In this document: piece by piece, positions 1 to 8,400 of the stretch
Layout of the letters: the number at the start of each line of letters is the position of its first letter
Numbering within the stretch: the stretch's first letter is position 1
Source of the DNA: Streptomyces sp. NBC_00483
GTDB lineage: Bacteria; Actinomycetota; Actinomycetes; Streptomycetales; Streptomycetaceae
DNA: 64,000 nucleotides
Direction: 5' to 3'
Assembly (NCBI RefSeq): GCF_036013745.1
Contig: NZ_CP107880.1
Span: forward strand, 9,238,001-9,302,000
Translations under genes and position numbers: made by a program
Notes under the pieces: model-generated
The model's input: only the letters and a program-made list of their open reading frames with translations
Databases searched by the model: none
What the model was told of the DNA's origin: nothing

Positions 1-60
1 CGGCTTCTTGAGCCACTGGAGGGGAGGGAGGGCTTGGGCTTCGTCGTGCGTGATCTGCAT
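1..60 (-). CDS. 5' end of an unidentified gene, cut by the left edge
   Basis: Reading leftwards from an ATG at 58-60, an open frame runs off the window after 20 codons (MQITHDEAQA, then LPPLQWLKKP). A TAGCGT -10-like box at 68-73 ends exactly 7 nt before the ATG. The same spacing is seen at other genes of this window that look leaderless. No clear -35 and no ribosome binding site are visible. The peptide is too short to assign to a family. The start is plausible mainly because of the promoter geometry, so the call is tentative. Confidence 0.35.
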   Translation of the reverse strand, partial: MQITHDEAQALPPLQWLKKP

Positions 61-143
61 GGCGAGGACGCTAGACGGGCTTCTGCCACAGGACTAGAGG
101 GGCGATTCCTGTCCCATCCACAGGGTTTTCCTGCATGTCACCA

Positions 144-178
144 CGGCCCCTCTCGCAGGCCGCGTGTGAGAGGGGCCG
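144..178 (-). terminator. GC-rich hairpin downstream of the LysR gene
   Basis: Perfect 11-bp arms, CGGCCCCTCTC (144-154) and GAGAGGGGCCG (168-178), enclose a 13-nt loop. The hairpin lies about 45 nt beyond the LysR stop and has no T-run, as is common for actinomycete terminators. Its loop and inner arms coincide with the first copy of a 35-bp repeat, so it may have arisen with that repeat. Confidence 0.55.
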
Positions 179-255
179 CGGTACCTGTCACAGACCGCGT
201 ACGAGCGTCACCGCGATCCCCCTCACAGGCCGCGTGCGAGGCGGATCTCGCGCAG
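151..255. repeat. Degenerate 35-bp tandem repeat over the LysR stop codon
   Basis: Three units begin at 151, 186 and 221, exactly 35 bp apart. The first 20 bp of each are the best conserved and follow the pattern CTCRCAGRCCGCGTRYGAG, itself an imperfect inverted repeat. The third copy encodes the last residues (RGL) and the stop of the LysR protein. The two further copies lie in the downstream non-coding DNA. The period and similarity are seen directly; any role as operator or RNA structure is inference. Confidence 0.6.
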
Positions 256-1134
256 GGTGTCCTCGGCGATGCGGGCCAATTCGCGGGTGGCGCGGGACAG
301 TGGGTGTCCCCGGCGCCGTACCAGCGCGATGGTGTCGTAGAGGGGGTCGGCGAAGCGGGCCGTGTGCAGCCCCGCGGGGAACGCCGGACTGTCGACCACG
401 GCGCGGCTGGCGATCGTGTCGCCCACCCCGGTGGTCACCAACTTCAGGGCGGCTTCCACGTGTTCGAGCTCGATCAGCGGGTCGATACGGACGCCCGCGA
501 ACTGCGCGCGTTCGGCGAGCTGCCGCCGCGTGGGGTCCTGCCAGCCGTAGTGGGCGTCGTACAGGACGAGGGGTGCGCGCGCGAAGTCCTCGATGGTCAC
601 CGGCGCCCGGGTACGTTCCTCGCTCGCGCTGACGTAGTACACCTCGTCGCGCAGTAGCGGCGTCACCTGCAGCTCCTCGTCGTCGATGGGGAGCACCACC
701 AGGCCTGCCTCGATGCGTCCGGCCGCCACGGCCGCCGCGGTCTCGGCGGAGTTCTGGCCCACGAGCCGCACCCGCACCGACGGATAGCGGGCATGGAACA
801 GCTGCACCAGGTTGGACAGCAGGTAGTAGTCCGCGTTGCGCAGGACTCCGAAGGTGGCGGTGCCGCCGCCGAGCGAACCGAGGGAGTGCACGGCCCGGGT
901 GCCGCTGTCGGCGGCCTCCACGGACTGCTGGGCATACGGCAGCAGCTCCTGCCCCGCCGAGGTCAGCGCGAGGGTGCGGCTGCCGCGCACGAACAGCTCG
1001 GCGTCCAGTTCCGCCTCCAGGCGGCGCACGAGTTCGGAGGCGGATGCCTGGGCGATGTCCATGGCCCGCGCCGCCGCGGTGAACGACCCGAGCCGCTCCG
1101 CTTCGACGAAGGCCCTCAGCTGGTTGAGGGTCAT
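223..1134 (-). CDS. LysR-family transcriptional regulator
   Basis: A 303-residue protein of typical LysR length. The N-terminus (MTLNQLRAFVEAERLGS, then AAARAMDIAQASASELVRRL) is the LysR winged helix-turn-helix, and the remainder fits a periplasmic-binding-protein-like effector domain. The ATG at 1132-1134 is chosen because the family N-terminal pattern begins there; a much longer upstream frame only reads antisense through the next gene. It is divergent from a carbon-nitrogen hydrolase across 174 bp, the usual LysR arrangement, so it probably controls that gene and itself. The inducer is unknown. The C-terminal codons lie inside a 35-bp tandem repeat. Confidence 0.9.
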   Translation of the reverse strand: MTLNQLRAFVEAERLGSFTAAARAMDIAQASASELVRRLEAELDAELFVRGSRTLALTSAGQELLPYAQQSVEAADSGTRAVHSLGSLGGGTATFGVLRNADYYLLSNLVQLFHARYPSVRVRLVGQNSAETAAAVAAGRIEAGLVVLPIDDEELQVTPLLRDEVYYVSASEERTRAPVTIEDFARAPLVLYDAHYGWQDPTRRQLAERAQFAGVRIDPLIELEHVEAALKLVTTGVGDTIASRAVVDSPAFPAGLHTARFADPLYDTIALVRRRGHPLSRATRELARIAEDTLREIRLARGL

Positions 1135-1139
1135 GCGGC

Positions 1140-1156
1140 CACAGGTTAGTCCTGTG
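1140..1156. promoter_or_regulatory. Inverted repeat just upstream of the LysR start
   Basis: CACAGG-TTAGT-CCTGTG is a perfect 6-bp inverted repeat with a 5-bp spacer, starting 5 bp upstream of the LysR ATG. It could be an autoregulatory operator or a leader hairpin that masks translation initiation, since no good ribosome binding site is seen there. It does not have the classic T-N11-A spacing of LysR boxes. Confidence 0.4.
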
Positions 1157-1218
1157 CCTGCCGCTGGGAACAGGGGGGTTGTCCGATGGTGGGCGGGCTG
1201 ATTGGCTCGTCCGGGCCC

Positions 1219-1281
1219 GCACACCGCCCCCGCACACCGACACCTGCACACCGACACCCGCACACCGACACCCGCACACCG
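1219..1281. repeat. 14-bp tandem repeat in a divergent promoter region
   Basis: About four and a half copies of GCACACCGACACCC run head to tail: a diverged 13-bp copy at 1219-1231, full copies at 1232, 1246 and 1260, and a partial at 1274. The array fills much of the gap between the LysR gene and the hydrolase. Tandem sites there could bind the regulator cooperatively, or may simply be a slippage-prone repeat. Confidence 0.6.
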
Positions 1282-1308
1282 CTCCCGCCCGGAAGGCCCC
1301 TCCCGCCG

Positions 1309-2199
1309 ATGACCAGCCGTCCCCTGTCGATCTGCCTCGTCCAGTCGGCCGCACACCATCACGCCGCGGACGACGGCCTGGACGCGTTCGCGGCGGACGT
1401 ACGCCGTGTCACGCGCGCCCACCCCGGCGCCCGGCTGCTGGCGTACCCCGAGCTGCACCTGTGCGGCCACCGGCCGGACGAGGACCCGGCGACGGTCATG
1501 ACGGCGGCCGCCGAGCCGCTGGACGGCCCCCGCGGCGCCCGTCTGGCGGACCTCGCGCGCGAGACGGGTGTGTGGCTCGTGCCCGGCAGCGTCTATGAGC
1601 GCGGCGCCGACGGTCTGATCTACAACACGGCGCCCGTGTACTCGCCCGAGGGCGAGCGCGTTGCCGCCTACCGGAAGATCTTCCCCTGGCGCCCCTACGA
1701 GACCACGGCGTCCGGCGCGGAGTTCGTCGTCTTCGACATGGACGGGTACGGGCGCGTGGGCCTGTCCATCTGCTACGACGCCTGGTTCCCGGAGCACACC
1801 CGCCACCTGGCCTGGCAGGGCGCCGACCTGGTCCTCAACCTCGTGCGCACACCGACCGTCGACCGCACCCAGGAACTCGTCCTCGCCCGGGCCAACGCGA
1901 TCGTGAACCAGGTCGCCATGGCCAGCGTCAACGCGGCGCAGCCGGACGGGATCGGCCGCAGCCTCGTCGTCGACCCCGAGGGCCGGGTGCGCGCCGAGGC
2001 CGAGTCCGCCACGCACCAGATCGTCACGGACGTCCTCGACCTGGGGGAGGCCCGCCGGGTACGCACCCATGGCACGGCGGGCCTGACACGGGTGTGGGAC
2101 CCGTTCACGGCCGGCCAGTCGCCCCTCGAACTCCCCTTGTACGCGGGCCGCATCGACCCCGAGCGATGGAATGAGGCGCTCCCGGACGGCGAGCGATAG
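1309..2199 (+). CDS. Carbon-nitrogen hydrolase (nitrilase superfamily amidohydrolase)
   Basis: A 296-residue protein of normal length for this superfamily, whose members hydrolyse amides, nitriles or ureides with a Glu-Lys-Cys triad. Visible are the Glu region (AYPELHLCGH), the Lys region (YRKIFPWRPYE) and the nucleophile motif LSICYDAWFPE, with Cys before Tyr-Asp. The ATG at 1309 follows GGAAGG at 1291. An earlier in-frame start at 1186 would add a Pro/Thr/His-rich segment encoded by the 14-bp repeats, which is not credible. The substrate cannot be told from sequence. Control by the divergent LysR protein is likely. Confidence 0.85.
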   Translation: MTSRPLSICLVQSAAHHHAADDGLDAFAADVRRVTRAHPGARLLAYPELHLCGHRPDEDPATVMTAAAEPLDGPRGARLADLARETGVWLVPGSVYERGADGLIYNTAPVYSPEGERVAAYRKIFPWRPYETTASGAEFVVFDMDGYGRVGLSICYDAWFPEHTRHLAWQGADLVLNLVRTPTVDRTQELVLARANAIVNQVAMASVNAAQPDGIGRSLVVDPEGRVRAEAESATHQIVTDVLDLGEARRVRTHGTAGLTRVWDPFTAGQSPLELPLYAGRIDPERWNEALPDGER

Positions 2200-2217
2200 G
2201 GCGGTGGCGTACGCCGA

Positions 2218-2248
2218 GGGCGCCGGCCACACATGGTGACCGGCGCCC
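2218..2248. terminator. Bidirectional terminator hairpin
   Basis: A 13-bp stem (GGGCGCCGGCCAC with GTGACCGGCGCCC, one non-Watson-Crick position) with a 5-nt loop ACATG lies between two convergent genes that end at 2199 and 2274. Position and strength fit a shared terminator. Confidence 0.7.
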
Positions 2249-2273
2249 ATTCGCATGCTCAAGCAGCCGCCAT

Positions 2274-3956
2274 TCAGGCCTGGTTGCGCATCCAGACCGT
2301 GGTCCAGGCGGGCAACTCCCCCTCGGGCAGCGGGTTCGAGGCGAGCAGCACCGTGCCCTGTGGCAGCGGGACGGACTCGTCCGAGAGGTTGCTGAGAACG
2401 TGCCAGCCGCCGCTGCGGGTGAAGTGCACCAACCCCCGCTCGGCGACGCCCGGGGCCGTGTCGGCCCACTCCAGCGTCTCGTCCGTGACCAGGTCGCGCC
2501 GCAGATGCAGCGCCTCGCGGTACAGCTCCAGGACCGAGTCCTTGTCACCGGCCTGGACATCGGCGGCGTACGAGCCCCAGCCGGCGGGCTGCGGCAGCCA
2601 GGAACCGCCGGGGCCGAAGCCGTGGCTCGCGCCCTCCCGGGTCCAGGGCAGCGGCACCCGGCAGCCGTCACGGCCCTTGACCCGGCCGCCGCTGCGTACC
2701 CAGATCGGGTCCTGGAGGTCCTCGGTGCGCAGGTCGGCGACCTCCGGCAGGCCCAGTTCCTCGCCCTGGTAGACGTACGCGGAGCCGGGCAGCGCCAGCA
2801 TCAGGAGCGTCGCGGCGCGGGCCTTGCGCAGCCCCAATTCCCCGTCCGGTGACGGTTCCTGGCCGTCCGTCATCAGCCAGGCTTCCACGTCGGACTTGGT
2901 GGCGCCGGTAGGGAGGGCGTAGCGCGAGGGGTGACGCACCACGTCGTGGTTGGACAGCACCCAGGTGCTGGTGGCACCGGCGTCGCGGGCATGGGCGAGC
3001 GCGGAGTCGATGGTGGCCCGCATCGCGCCGGCTTCGAGAGGTGTGTTGAGGAAGTCGAAGTTGAACGCCTGGCCGAGCTCGGCCGCGGAGGCGTACGGGG
3101 CGCGCCGCGAGGAGCGGACCCAGGCCTCGGCGACGGCGAACCGCGGCGGCTCGTACTCGTCGAACACCCGCCGCCAGCCGCGGTAGATGTCGTGGACCGC
3201 GTCCCGGTCCCACAGCGGATGGCTGCCGTCGTCGGGCAGCTCGTCCGGCTGGTAGCTCTGCGCCTCACCGAGGTCGCGCAGCGGCTCGGCCAGATCCTTG
3301 GCGAGGCCGTGCGCGACATCGACGCGGAAGCCCGCGACTCCTCGGTCCGACCAGAACCGCAGCGTGGTGTGGAAGTCCTCGCGCACCTCGGGGTTGTCCC
3401 AGTTGAAGTCGGGCTGCTCGGGCGCGTACAGGTGCAGGTACCACTGGCCGTCGGGAACCCGGGTCCAGGCGGGGCCGCCGAAGCTGGACGGCCAGTCGGT
3501 GGGCGGGAGTTCACCCTGCTCGCCGCGGCCCTCGCGGAACACGTAGCGCTCGCGGGCTGCCGAACCGGGGCCCGCGGCCAGCGCCTCCTGGAACCAGACG
3601 TGCTGGTGCGAGGAGTGGTTGGGGACGATGTCCACCACGATCTTCAGGCCGAGCCGGTCGGCCTCTGCGACCATCGCGTCGAAGTCGTCGAGCGTGCCGA
3701 GCCGGGGGTCCACATCGCGGTAGTCGGCGACGTCGTACCCGCCGTCGGCCAGCTCCGACGGGTAGAAGGGGCTCAACCAGACGGCGTCCACGCCGAGTTC
3801 CGCGAGGTAGGGCAGGCGGGAGGTGACACCGCGGATGTCACCGATGCCGTCACCGTCGGCGTCGGCGAAGCTGCGCGGATAGACCTGGTAGACAACGGCC
3901 TGCCGCCACCAGTCGGCGTCGGTACCGGTGCCGACGGGGTGGGGACGCTGAGGCAT
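2274..3956 (-). CDS. Alpha-glucosidase, glycoside hydrolase family 13
   Basis: A 560-residue cytoplasmic enzyme (no signal peptide) that should release glucose from short alpha-glucosides imported by the adjacent transporter. The (beta/alpha)8 family-13 motifs are complete: DIVPNHSS near residues 109-116, nucleophile Asp213 in GFRVDVAHG, acid/base Glu277 in VAEAWV, and Asp338 in SNHDVV. The start MPQRPHPVGTG directly precedes the family N-terminus WWRQAVVYQVYPRSF. It is the last gene of the operon that runs leftwards from 7191, 81 bp after the second permease. Maltose-type, isomaltose-type and trehalose-type specificities cannot be separated here. Confidence 0.93.
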   Translation of the reverse strand: MPQRPHPVGTGTDADWWRQAVVYQVYPRSFADADGDGIGDIRGVTSRLPYLAELGVDAVWLSPFYPSELADGGYDVADYRDVDPRLGTLDDFDAMVAEADRLGLKIVVDIVPNHSSHQHVWFQEALAAGPGSAARERYVFREGRGEQGELPPTDWPSSFGGPAWTRVPDGQWYLHLYAPEQPDFNWDNPEVREDFHTTLRFWSDRGVAGFRVDVAHGLAKDLAEPLRDLGEAQSYQPDELPDDGSHPLWDRDAVHDIYRGWRRVFDEYEPPRFAVAEAWVRSSRRAPYASAAELGQAFNFDFLNTPLEAGAMRATIDSALAHARDAGATSTWVLSNHDVVRHPSRYALPTGATKSDVEAWLMTDGQEPSPDGELGLRKARAATLLMLALPGSAYVYQGEELGLPEVADLRTEDLQDPIWVRSGGRVKGRDGCRVPLPWTREGASHGFGPGGSWLPQPAGWGSYAADVQAGDKDSVLELYREALHLRRDLVTDETLEWADTAPGVAERGLVHFTRSGGWHVLSNLSDESVPLPQGTVLLASNPLPEGELPAWTTVWMRNQA

Positions 3957-4037
3957 GTGAGGGCCTTTCGGGGTTGTGCGGTGTGCCCGCCCGGCGGGTG
4001 CCGGCCGAGCAGGTGGTACGCGGGACGGCGGGGTGGG

Positions 4038-4886
4038 TCAGCCCTTGACCGCGCCCGTGGTCATGCCGGACACGACCGCCCGGCGGAAAATCAGGACCAG
4101 CAGGGCGATCGGCACGGTGGCCACCATCGCCCCGGCGAAGATCACTCCGTACGGGACCTGGTACTGGCTGGTGAACAGGGCGATGCCCACGGAGACGGTG
4201 CGCCGGTCGTCGACGCCGTTGAAGGTGAGCGCCAGCAGGAACTCGGACCAGGTGGCGGTGAAGGAGAACACCCCGGCGGTGAACAGGCCGGGCCGGGCCA
4301 GCGGCAGGATCACCGTCAGCGCGGTGCGCCAGGGCCCCGCGCCGTCGACGGTCGCCGCCTCCTCCAGCTCGCCCGGGATCTTGCTGAGGTAGTTGCGCAT
4401 GATCCAGACGGCGAACGGCAGGTTCAGCGCCACGTACGGGACGATCAGGCCGGGATAGCTGTTGAGCAGGCCGGCTTGACGCTCCATCAGGAACAGCGGG
4501 ACGAGCAGCGCGATCGGCGGGAAAACCGACAGCATCAGCAGTGCCGTCATGACGGCGCCCCGCCCGCGCAGCCCGAACCGGGCGAGTGCGTAGCCGGCGA
4601 AGAACGCCAGGGACAGGATCAGGATCGTCGACACACAGGCGACGATGACGCTGTTCAGGAAGTACTGGCCGATCCCGTTGCGCACGAACGCCGTCGTGTA
4701 GTTGTCGAGCGTCGGCGCCTTCGGCAGCAGGGTCGGCGGCGTCGCGCTGATCTCGGCGGGGCCCTTGAGCGATGCCGATGCCATCCACAGCAGCGGCAGG
4801 GTGGCACAGACGGCGATCAGGAGACCCCCGGCGTTGACGACATTGATGTACCGGCGGACACCGGAGCGCTGGGTGTGGCGGCTCAT
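4038..4886 (-). CDS. Sugar ABC transporter permease (MalG type)
   Basis: A 282-residue inner-membrane permease of the carbohydrate-uptake ABC family with six predicted membrane helices. The cytoplasmic coupling loop is visible as ELEEAATVDGAGPW, the EAA motif that contacts the ATPase. Its ATG overlaps the stop of the other permease by 4 bp (4883-4886), so translation is probably coupled. No ATPase gene lies in this operon. In streptomycetes such importers are usually energised by the shared ATPase MsiK, encoded elsewhere. Expected cargo is an alpha-linked oligosaccharide, judged from the neighbouring glucosidase. Confidence 0.92.
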   Translation of the reverse strand: MSRHTQRSGVRRYINVVNAGGLLIAVCATLPLLWMASASLKGPAEISATPPTLLPKAPTLDNYTTAFVRNGIGQYFLNSVIVACVSTILILSLAFFAGYALARFGLRGRGAVMTALLMLSVFPPIALLVPLFLMERQAGLLNSYPGLIVPYVALNLPFAVWIMRNYLSKIPGELEEAATVDGAGPWRTALTVILPLARPGLFTAGVFSFTATWSEFLLALTFNGVDDRRTVSVGIALFTSQYQVPYGVIFAGAMVATVPIALLVLIFRRAVVSGMTTGAVKG

Positions 4887-5866
4887 CCTCGGACCTCCTC
4901 ATCGGTCTGGGCGCGAAGGACGCGCAGGAACAGCAGGCAGCAGGCCATGACGATGGCCGCGGTGGAGACGGCGACGGCGGCGCCCCCGCCGAAGTCGAGA
5001 TCCTGGAAGAGGATCCGGTAGCCGAGCATCGCCACCGACTGGGTGGCCGTGCCGGGACCGCCCTGGGTCAGGACGAACGGCAGGTCGAAGATGCCGAAGG
5101 CCTGGAGGATGCGGAAGAGCACCGCGATGGCCACGATCGGCTTCAGCTGCGGCAGCGTGACCCGCCAGAACGTCGTCCAGGGCCCGGCCCCGTCGATCTC
5201 GGCGGCCTCGTACACCTCCGCCGAGATCAGCATCAGCCCCGCGAGCACGACGATCGCCACGAACGGCGTGGTCTTCCACACGTCGACGACGACCATCGCG
5301 GCCATCGCGGGAACCGGCCGCCCCAGGATGTCCGGCTGGGTGCCGAGTACCTGCTCGCACAGCCAACTCACGGCTCCGTACGTGCCGTTGAAGAGGTACG
5401 ACCACAGCTGGGCGGCGACGACGTTGATGAGCGCCCACGGCAGCAGAAGCAGGGCGATGAGCCAGCCGCGGGCCGCGCCGAGCCGTTCGAGAACCAGCGC
5501 GGCGAGCGTGCCGAGGACCAGTTCGAGCAGCACGGAGACGATCGTGAATCCCAGCGTGAACGCGAGTGCGTGGTACCACTCGGGATTGCTCAGCAGCGCC
5601 TCGTAGTGTGCGAACGTGGGGGACCCGAGGCGCAACCCGCCGTAGTCGAGGCGCACTTCGGCAAAGGACAGCGCCAGCGAGAAGACCACGGGGAAGACCG
5701 TCACCACCGTGACGACCAGCAGAGCGGGCGAGGCGAAGAGCCAACCGGTGCGGGTGCGGCGGCGCGCGCCGGAACCGGCCGACGGGGTCTGCCGACCCGG
5801 GGGTGCGGAACGACTGTCGCCGCCCTTCGCCGGTGTCGATGTCTTCGACTGCAGCGCGGTACTCAC
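4883..5866 (-). CDS. Sugar ABC transporter permease (MalF type)
   Basis: A 327-residue permease with a hydrophilic N-terminal tail of about 40 residues and six helices. The EAA loop reads VYEAAEIDGAGPWTTF. It pairs with the MalG-type permease to form the membrane channel. The start MSTALQSK overlaps the end of the binding-protein gene by 4 bp (5863-5866), so the three transport genes form one tightly coupled block. Confidence 0.92.
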   Translation of the reverse strand: MSTALQSKTSTPAKGGDSRSAPPGRQTPSAGSGARRRTRTGWLFASPALLVVTVVTVFPVVFSLALSFAEVRLDYGGLRLGSPTFAHYEALLSNPEWYHALAFTLGFTIVSVLLELVLGTLAALVLERLGAARGWLIALLLLPWALINVVAAQLWSYLFNGTYGAVSWLCEQVLGTQPDILGRPVPAMAAMVVVDVWKTTPFVAIVVLAGLMLISAEVYEAAEIDGAGPWTTFWRVTLPQLKPIVAIAVLFRILQAFGIFDLPFVLTQGGPGTATQSVAMLGYRILFQDLDFGGGAAVAVSTAAIVMACCLLFLRVLRAQTDEEVRG

Positions 5867-7191
5867 AGCGCTTTCCCTTCCAGAGCCTTACGGAGGCCGT
5901 CTTGCGCGGCACGAACCCCGGCCGCGGGGGAGAGGTCGCCACCGACGACCGCGTTGGCCGGTGTGTAGAGCGCCTTGCTGACCTGCGGGTAGTGCGGGGT
6001 CTGCACGGGCCGGGCGACCAGGTGCAGATCGGCGGCACGCAGCACCGTCGGGTCACCCGCTGCGCGTGCCTCGCGCCCGTGCAGCACAGAGGTCATGGCG
6101 GGGATGACACCGGCCTCCCGGGCGAGCAGCCGCTGCACCTCCTCGCCGGCGCAGAACCGGGCGAACTCCATTGCGGTGCCGAGCTGTTGGGAGCTGGGAT
6201 TGACGAAGTTGCTCCAGCCGCCGGCGCACGAGACACCACGGCGGCCGGTGCCCTCGAAGCCCGGACGGAGCGCGACGCCCACCTTGCCCGCGACACGCGA
6301 GACGTTCGGGGTGCTGCTGTTGACCCACGCGTAGGACCAGTTGCGCAGGAACAGGCCACGCCCGTTGACGAACGCGTCCTGGGAGTCCGACTCCTCATAG
6401 GTCGTCACCGTCCGGGGTGTGACCCCGGACGTGGTGAACTCCGCCATCAGCGAGAACGCCCGCTCCGCCGCCGCCCCGCTCAGGGCGGCCCTGCCCCGCT
6501 CGTCGAGGACGGTGCCGCCCGCGTCGGCGAGGAACTCGGTGACGTTCGCCGTCAGTGACTCGGTCACGGCGGCCTGCCACAGGAACCCGGCCGCCGTGTC
6601 CCCGGCCCGCTGCACGGTGCGCGAGGTGTGCAGCAATTCCTCCCAGCTCCGGGGGACCCGCAGTCCGTGCTTGGCCAGCAGGTCCTTGCGGTAGAAGAGG
6701 TACGTGCTGTCGAGGAAGAACGGCACTGCGTACGCCGTGCCCCGGTACGTGGAACTGCGCCGCAGGGCCTCCGGGTAGGCGTCCCAGAAACCGTCCGGCA
6801 GCAGCTCGTTCACGGGCAGGGCGAGCGCGGCCCGGCCGAACTGCGTGGGCCAGGTCGTGTCGCCCAGGTAGACGTCGGGCTGGGGCGAGCCGCCGGCGAG
6901 CTGGGTCGCGATGGCGCTGCGGTTGCCGTCCGACGTCGACAGCGCGTTGATCTTCGAGATCCGGACGTTGGGGTGGCGTCGCTCGAAGGCCCGGATGATC
7001 AGGTCGGCGACGACGGCACCCCGGCGCGACGGGATCTCGGAGACCCACCAGGTCAGCCGGGCCGGCTTCTTCGGCGTCGTCGCCGCCTGGGCGACCAGGT
7101 CGTCGACGTCCCTCCCTCCGCATCCGGACGCCAGTCCGGCCGCGACGGCGCTCCCGACGCCGGCGAGCACGGTTCTGCGGTGCAGGGTCAT
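5863..7191 (-). CDS. Sugar-binding lipoprotein of the alpha-glucoside ABC importer
   Basis: A 442-residue extracellular solute-binding protein (family 1). The N-terminus HRRTVLAGVGSAVAAG has the twin-arginine pattern and continues to LASGC, a lipobox with the lipidated Cys, so the protein is probably exported folded and anchored on the outer face of the membrane. The ATG at 7191 is chosen because GGGGAGGAG ends 6 nt before it; an upstream ATG would add MKGEEHA and has no such site. It is the first gene of the operon. Its promoter TTGACA-N18-TACCGT (7264 to 7235) has an operator palindrome starting on the -10, so LacI-type repression is expected. Confidence 0.92.
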   Translation of the reverse strand: MTLHRRTVLAGVGSAVAAGLASGCGGRDVDDLVAQAATTPKKPARLTWWVSEIPSRRGAVVADLIIRAFERRHPNVRISKINALSTSDGNRSAIATQLAGGSPQPDVYLGDTTWPTQFGRAALALPVNELLPDGFWDAYPEALRRSSTYRGTAYAVPFFLDSTYLFYRKDLLAKHGLRVPRSWEELLHTSRTVQRAGDTAAGFLWQAAVTESLTANVTEFLADAGGTVLDERGRAALSGAAAERAFSLMAEFTTSGVTPRTVTTYEESDSQDAFVNGRGLFLRNWSYAWVNSSTPNVSRVAGKVGVALRPGFEGTGRRGVSCAGGWSNFVNPSSQQLGTAMEFARFCAGEEVQRLLAREAGVIPAMTSVLHGREARAAGDPTVLRAADLHLVARPVQTPHYPQVSKALYTPANAVVGGDLSPAAGVRAAQDGLRKALEGKAL

Positions 7192-7221
7192 GGCATGCTC
7201 CTCCCCTTTCATGCCGCCGAA

Positions 7222-7314
7222 TGACAGCGCTAGCACGGTAGGGAGCCGCAAGATTCACTGTCAATGGCCTTGGCGAAGACATTGCAGGCAATCCTTGAAA
7301 TGACAGCGTTGGCA
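7222..7314. promoter_or_regulatory. Promoter of the alpha-glucoside operon with paired LacI-type operators
   Basis: On the minus strand the -35 TTGACA (7259-7264), an 18-bp spacer and the -10 TACCGT (7235-7240) face the operon. Two related 14-bp palindromes with a central CG/GC, TGACAGCGCTAGCA (7222-7235) and TGACAGCGTTGGCA (7301-7314), follow the LacI-family pattern. The first abuts the -10 and the second lies towards the regulator gene. A further perfect inverted repeat, ATTGC-AG-GCAAT, is at 7281-7292. Binding by the adjacent LacI protein is inference from position. Confidence 0.75.
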
Positions 7315-7359
7315 TTACCGGGCTCGGCGAGGCGTGATCGCTGTGTTAGCGTCCCGCTC

Positions 7360-8385
7360 ATGACTGGTGAACGGGGCGCCACGCTGGCGGATGTCGCACA
7401 GAGGGCCGGAGTGTCTCCCTCGACCGTCTCGCGCACGCTGCGCGGTCTGTCGACGGTGTCACCGCAGACCCGCGAGCGCGTCGAACAGGCCGCCCGCGAG
7501 CTGTCGTTCGCGATCTCGCGCAGCGCCTCCAGTCTCGTGACCGGGCGCACCGGCAGGATCGCCGTGCTCGTGCCGAACATGGAGTCCTGGTTCCTGGGCG
7601 CCGTACTGGCAGGACTCGCACCCGAACTGAACGCTGCCGGGCTCGACCTGCTCGTCTACAGCGTCACCACCGCCGAACAGCGGGCCCGGTTCTTCGACCG
7701 ACTGCCCGCCCGCCGCAACGCGGACGCGCTGCTCGTCGTCAGCTTCGCGCTCTCCCCCGAGGAGCGGGAGCGCCTTGACGGCCTCGGCATGCCGCTGGTC
7801 TTCGTCAGCCAGCACGAGAAGGGCCGGGCCAGTGTCTACGTGGACGACGCGGAGGCCGCCCTGCGGGGCACCCGGCACCTGCTCAACCTCGGTCACCGCC
7901 GCATCGCCTACATCGAGCCCGCCGACGACTCGGGCTTCGCCTGGAGCAGCCGCGCCCGCCTTGAGGGGTACCGGGCCGCGCTGACGGAGGCCGGTGTCGA
8001 GCACGACGAGGACCTGGTCCGGCAGGTCGCGCAGTGGCAGGGGCCGAGCCTGGACGCGGCGGTCGGGCGGCTGCTCTCCCTCACCGAGCCACCCACGGCG
8101 ATCTTCGCCGAGACGGACGACATCGCCTTCCGGCTGCTGACCGTGTTGCGCGGGGCGAACGTGCCGGTGCCGGACCGCATGTCCGTCCTCGGCTTCGACG
8201 ACCACGCGATGGCGGCGCCGTGGGACCTGTCCACGATGGCGCAGCCCGCCCGCCAACTCGGCGTCACCGCAGCGGAATTGGCACGCGCCGTGATCCAGGA
8301 ACCCGAGGCGAACTTGGAGCGCCATGTCGTCCTGCCGGTGGAGCTGGTGCCGCGGGGGAGCACGGGGCTCGCCCCGCGGCAGTAG
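7360..8385 (+). CDS. LacI-family repressor of the alpha-glucoside operon
   Basis: A 341-residue regulator: an N-terminal helix-turn-helix (TLADVAQRAGVSPSTVSRTL), a hinge, and a sugar-binding periplasmic-protein-like core (FGVLVPNM-type opening IAVLVPNMESWF, later LGFDDHAMAAPWDL). The ATG at 7360 is preferred because the HTH begins 9 residues later. A TAGCGT box at 7347-7352 lies exactly 7 nt before it, which suggests a leaderless transcript. A start at 7264 would add about 32 untypical residues and run over the operator. It is divergent from the transporter operon, and the inducer is probably the imported alpha-glucoside. Confidence 0.9.
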   Translation: MTGERGATLADVAQRAGVSPSTVSRTLRGLSTVSPQTRERVEQAARELSFAISRSASSLVTGRTGRIAVLVPNMESWFLGAVLAGLAPELNAAGLDLLVYSVTTAEQRARFFDRLPARRNADALLVVSFALSPEERERLDGLGMPLVFVSQHEKGRASVYVDDAEAALRGTRHLLNLGHRRIAYIEPADDSGFAWSSRARLEGYRAALTEAGVEHDEDLVRQVAQWQGPSLDAAVGRLLSLTEPPTAIFAETDDIAFRLLTVLRGANVPVPDRMSVLGFDDHAMAAPWDLSTMAQPARQLGVTAAELARAVIQEPEANLERHVVLPVELVPRGSTGLAPRQ

Positions 8386-8400
8386 TGCGGTCCCGGACCG

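Noticed and set aside
223..2469. A 748-codon minus-strand open frame extending the LysR gene
   Set aside because: Its upstream half is antisense to the carbon-nitrogen hydrolase and has no family signature; the LysR pattern starts cleanly at 1134.
2931..5021. A 696-codon plus-strand frame opposite the glucosidase and permease
   Set aside because: It is a GC-bias shadow of well-supported minus-strand genes, with repetitive Val/Gly/Asp/Arg composition and no domain.
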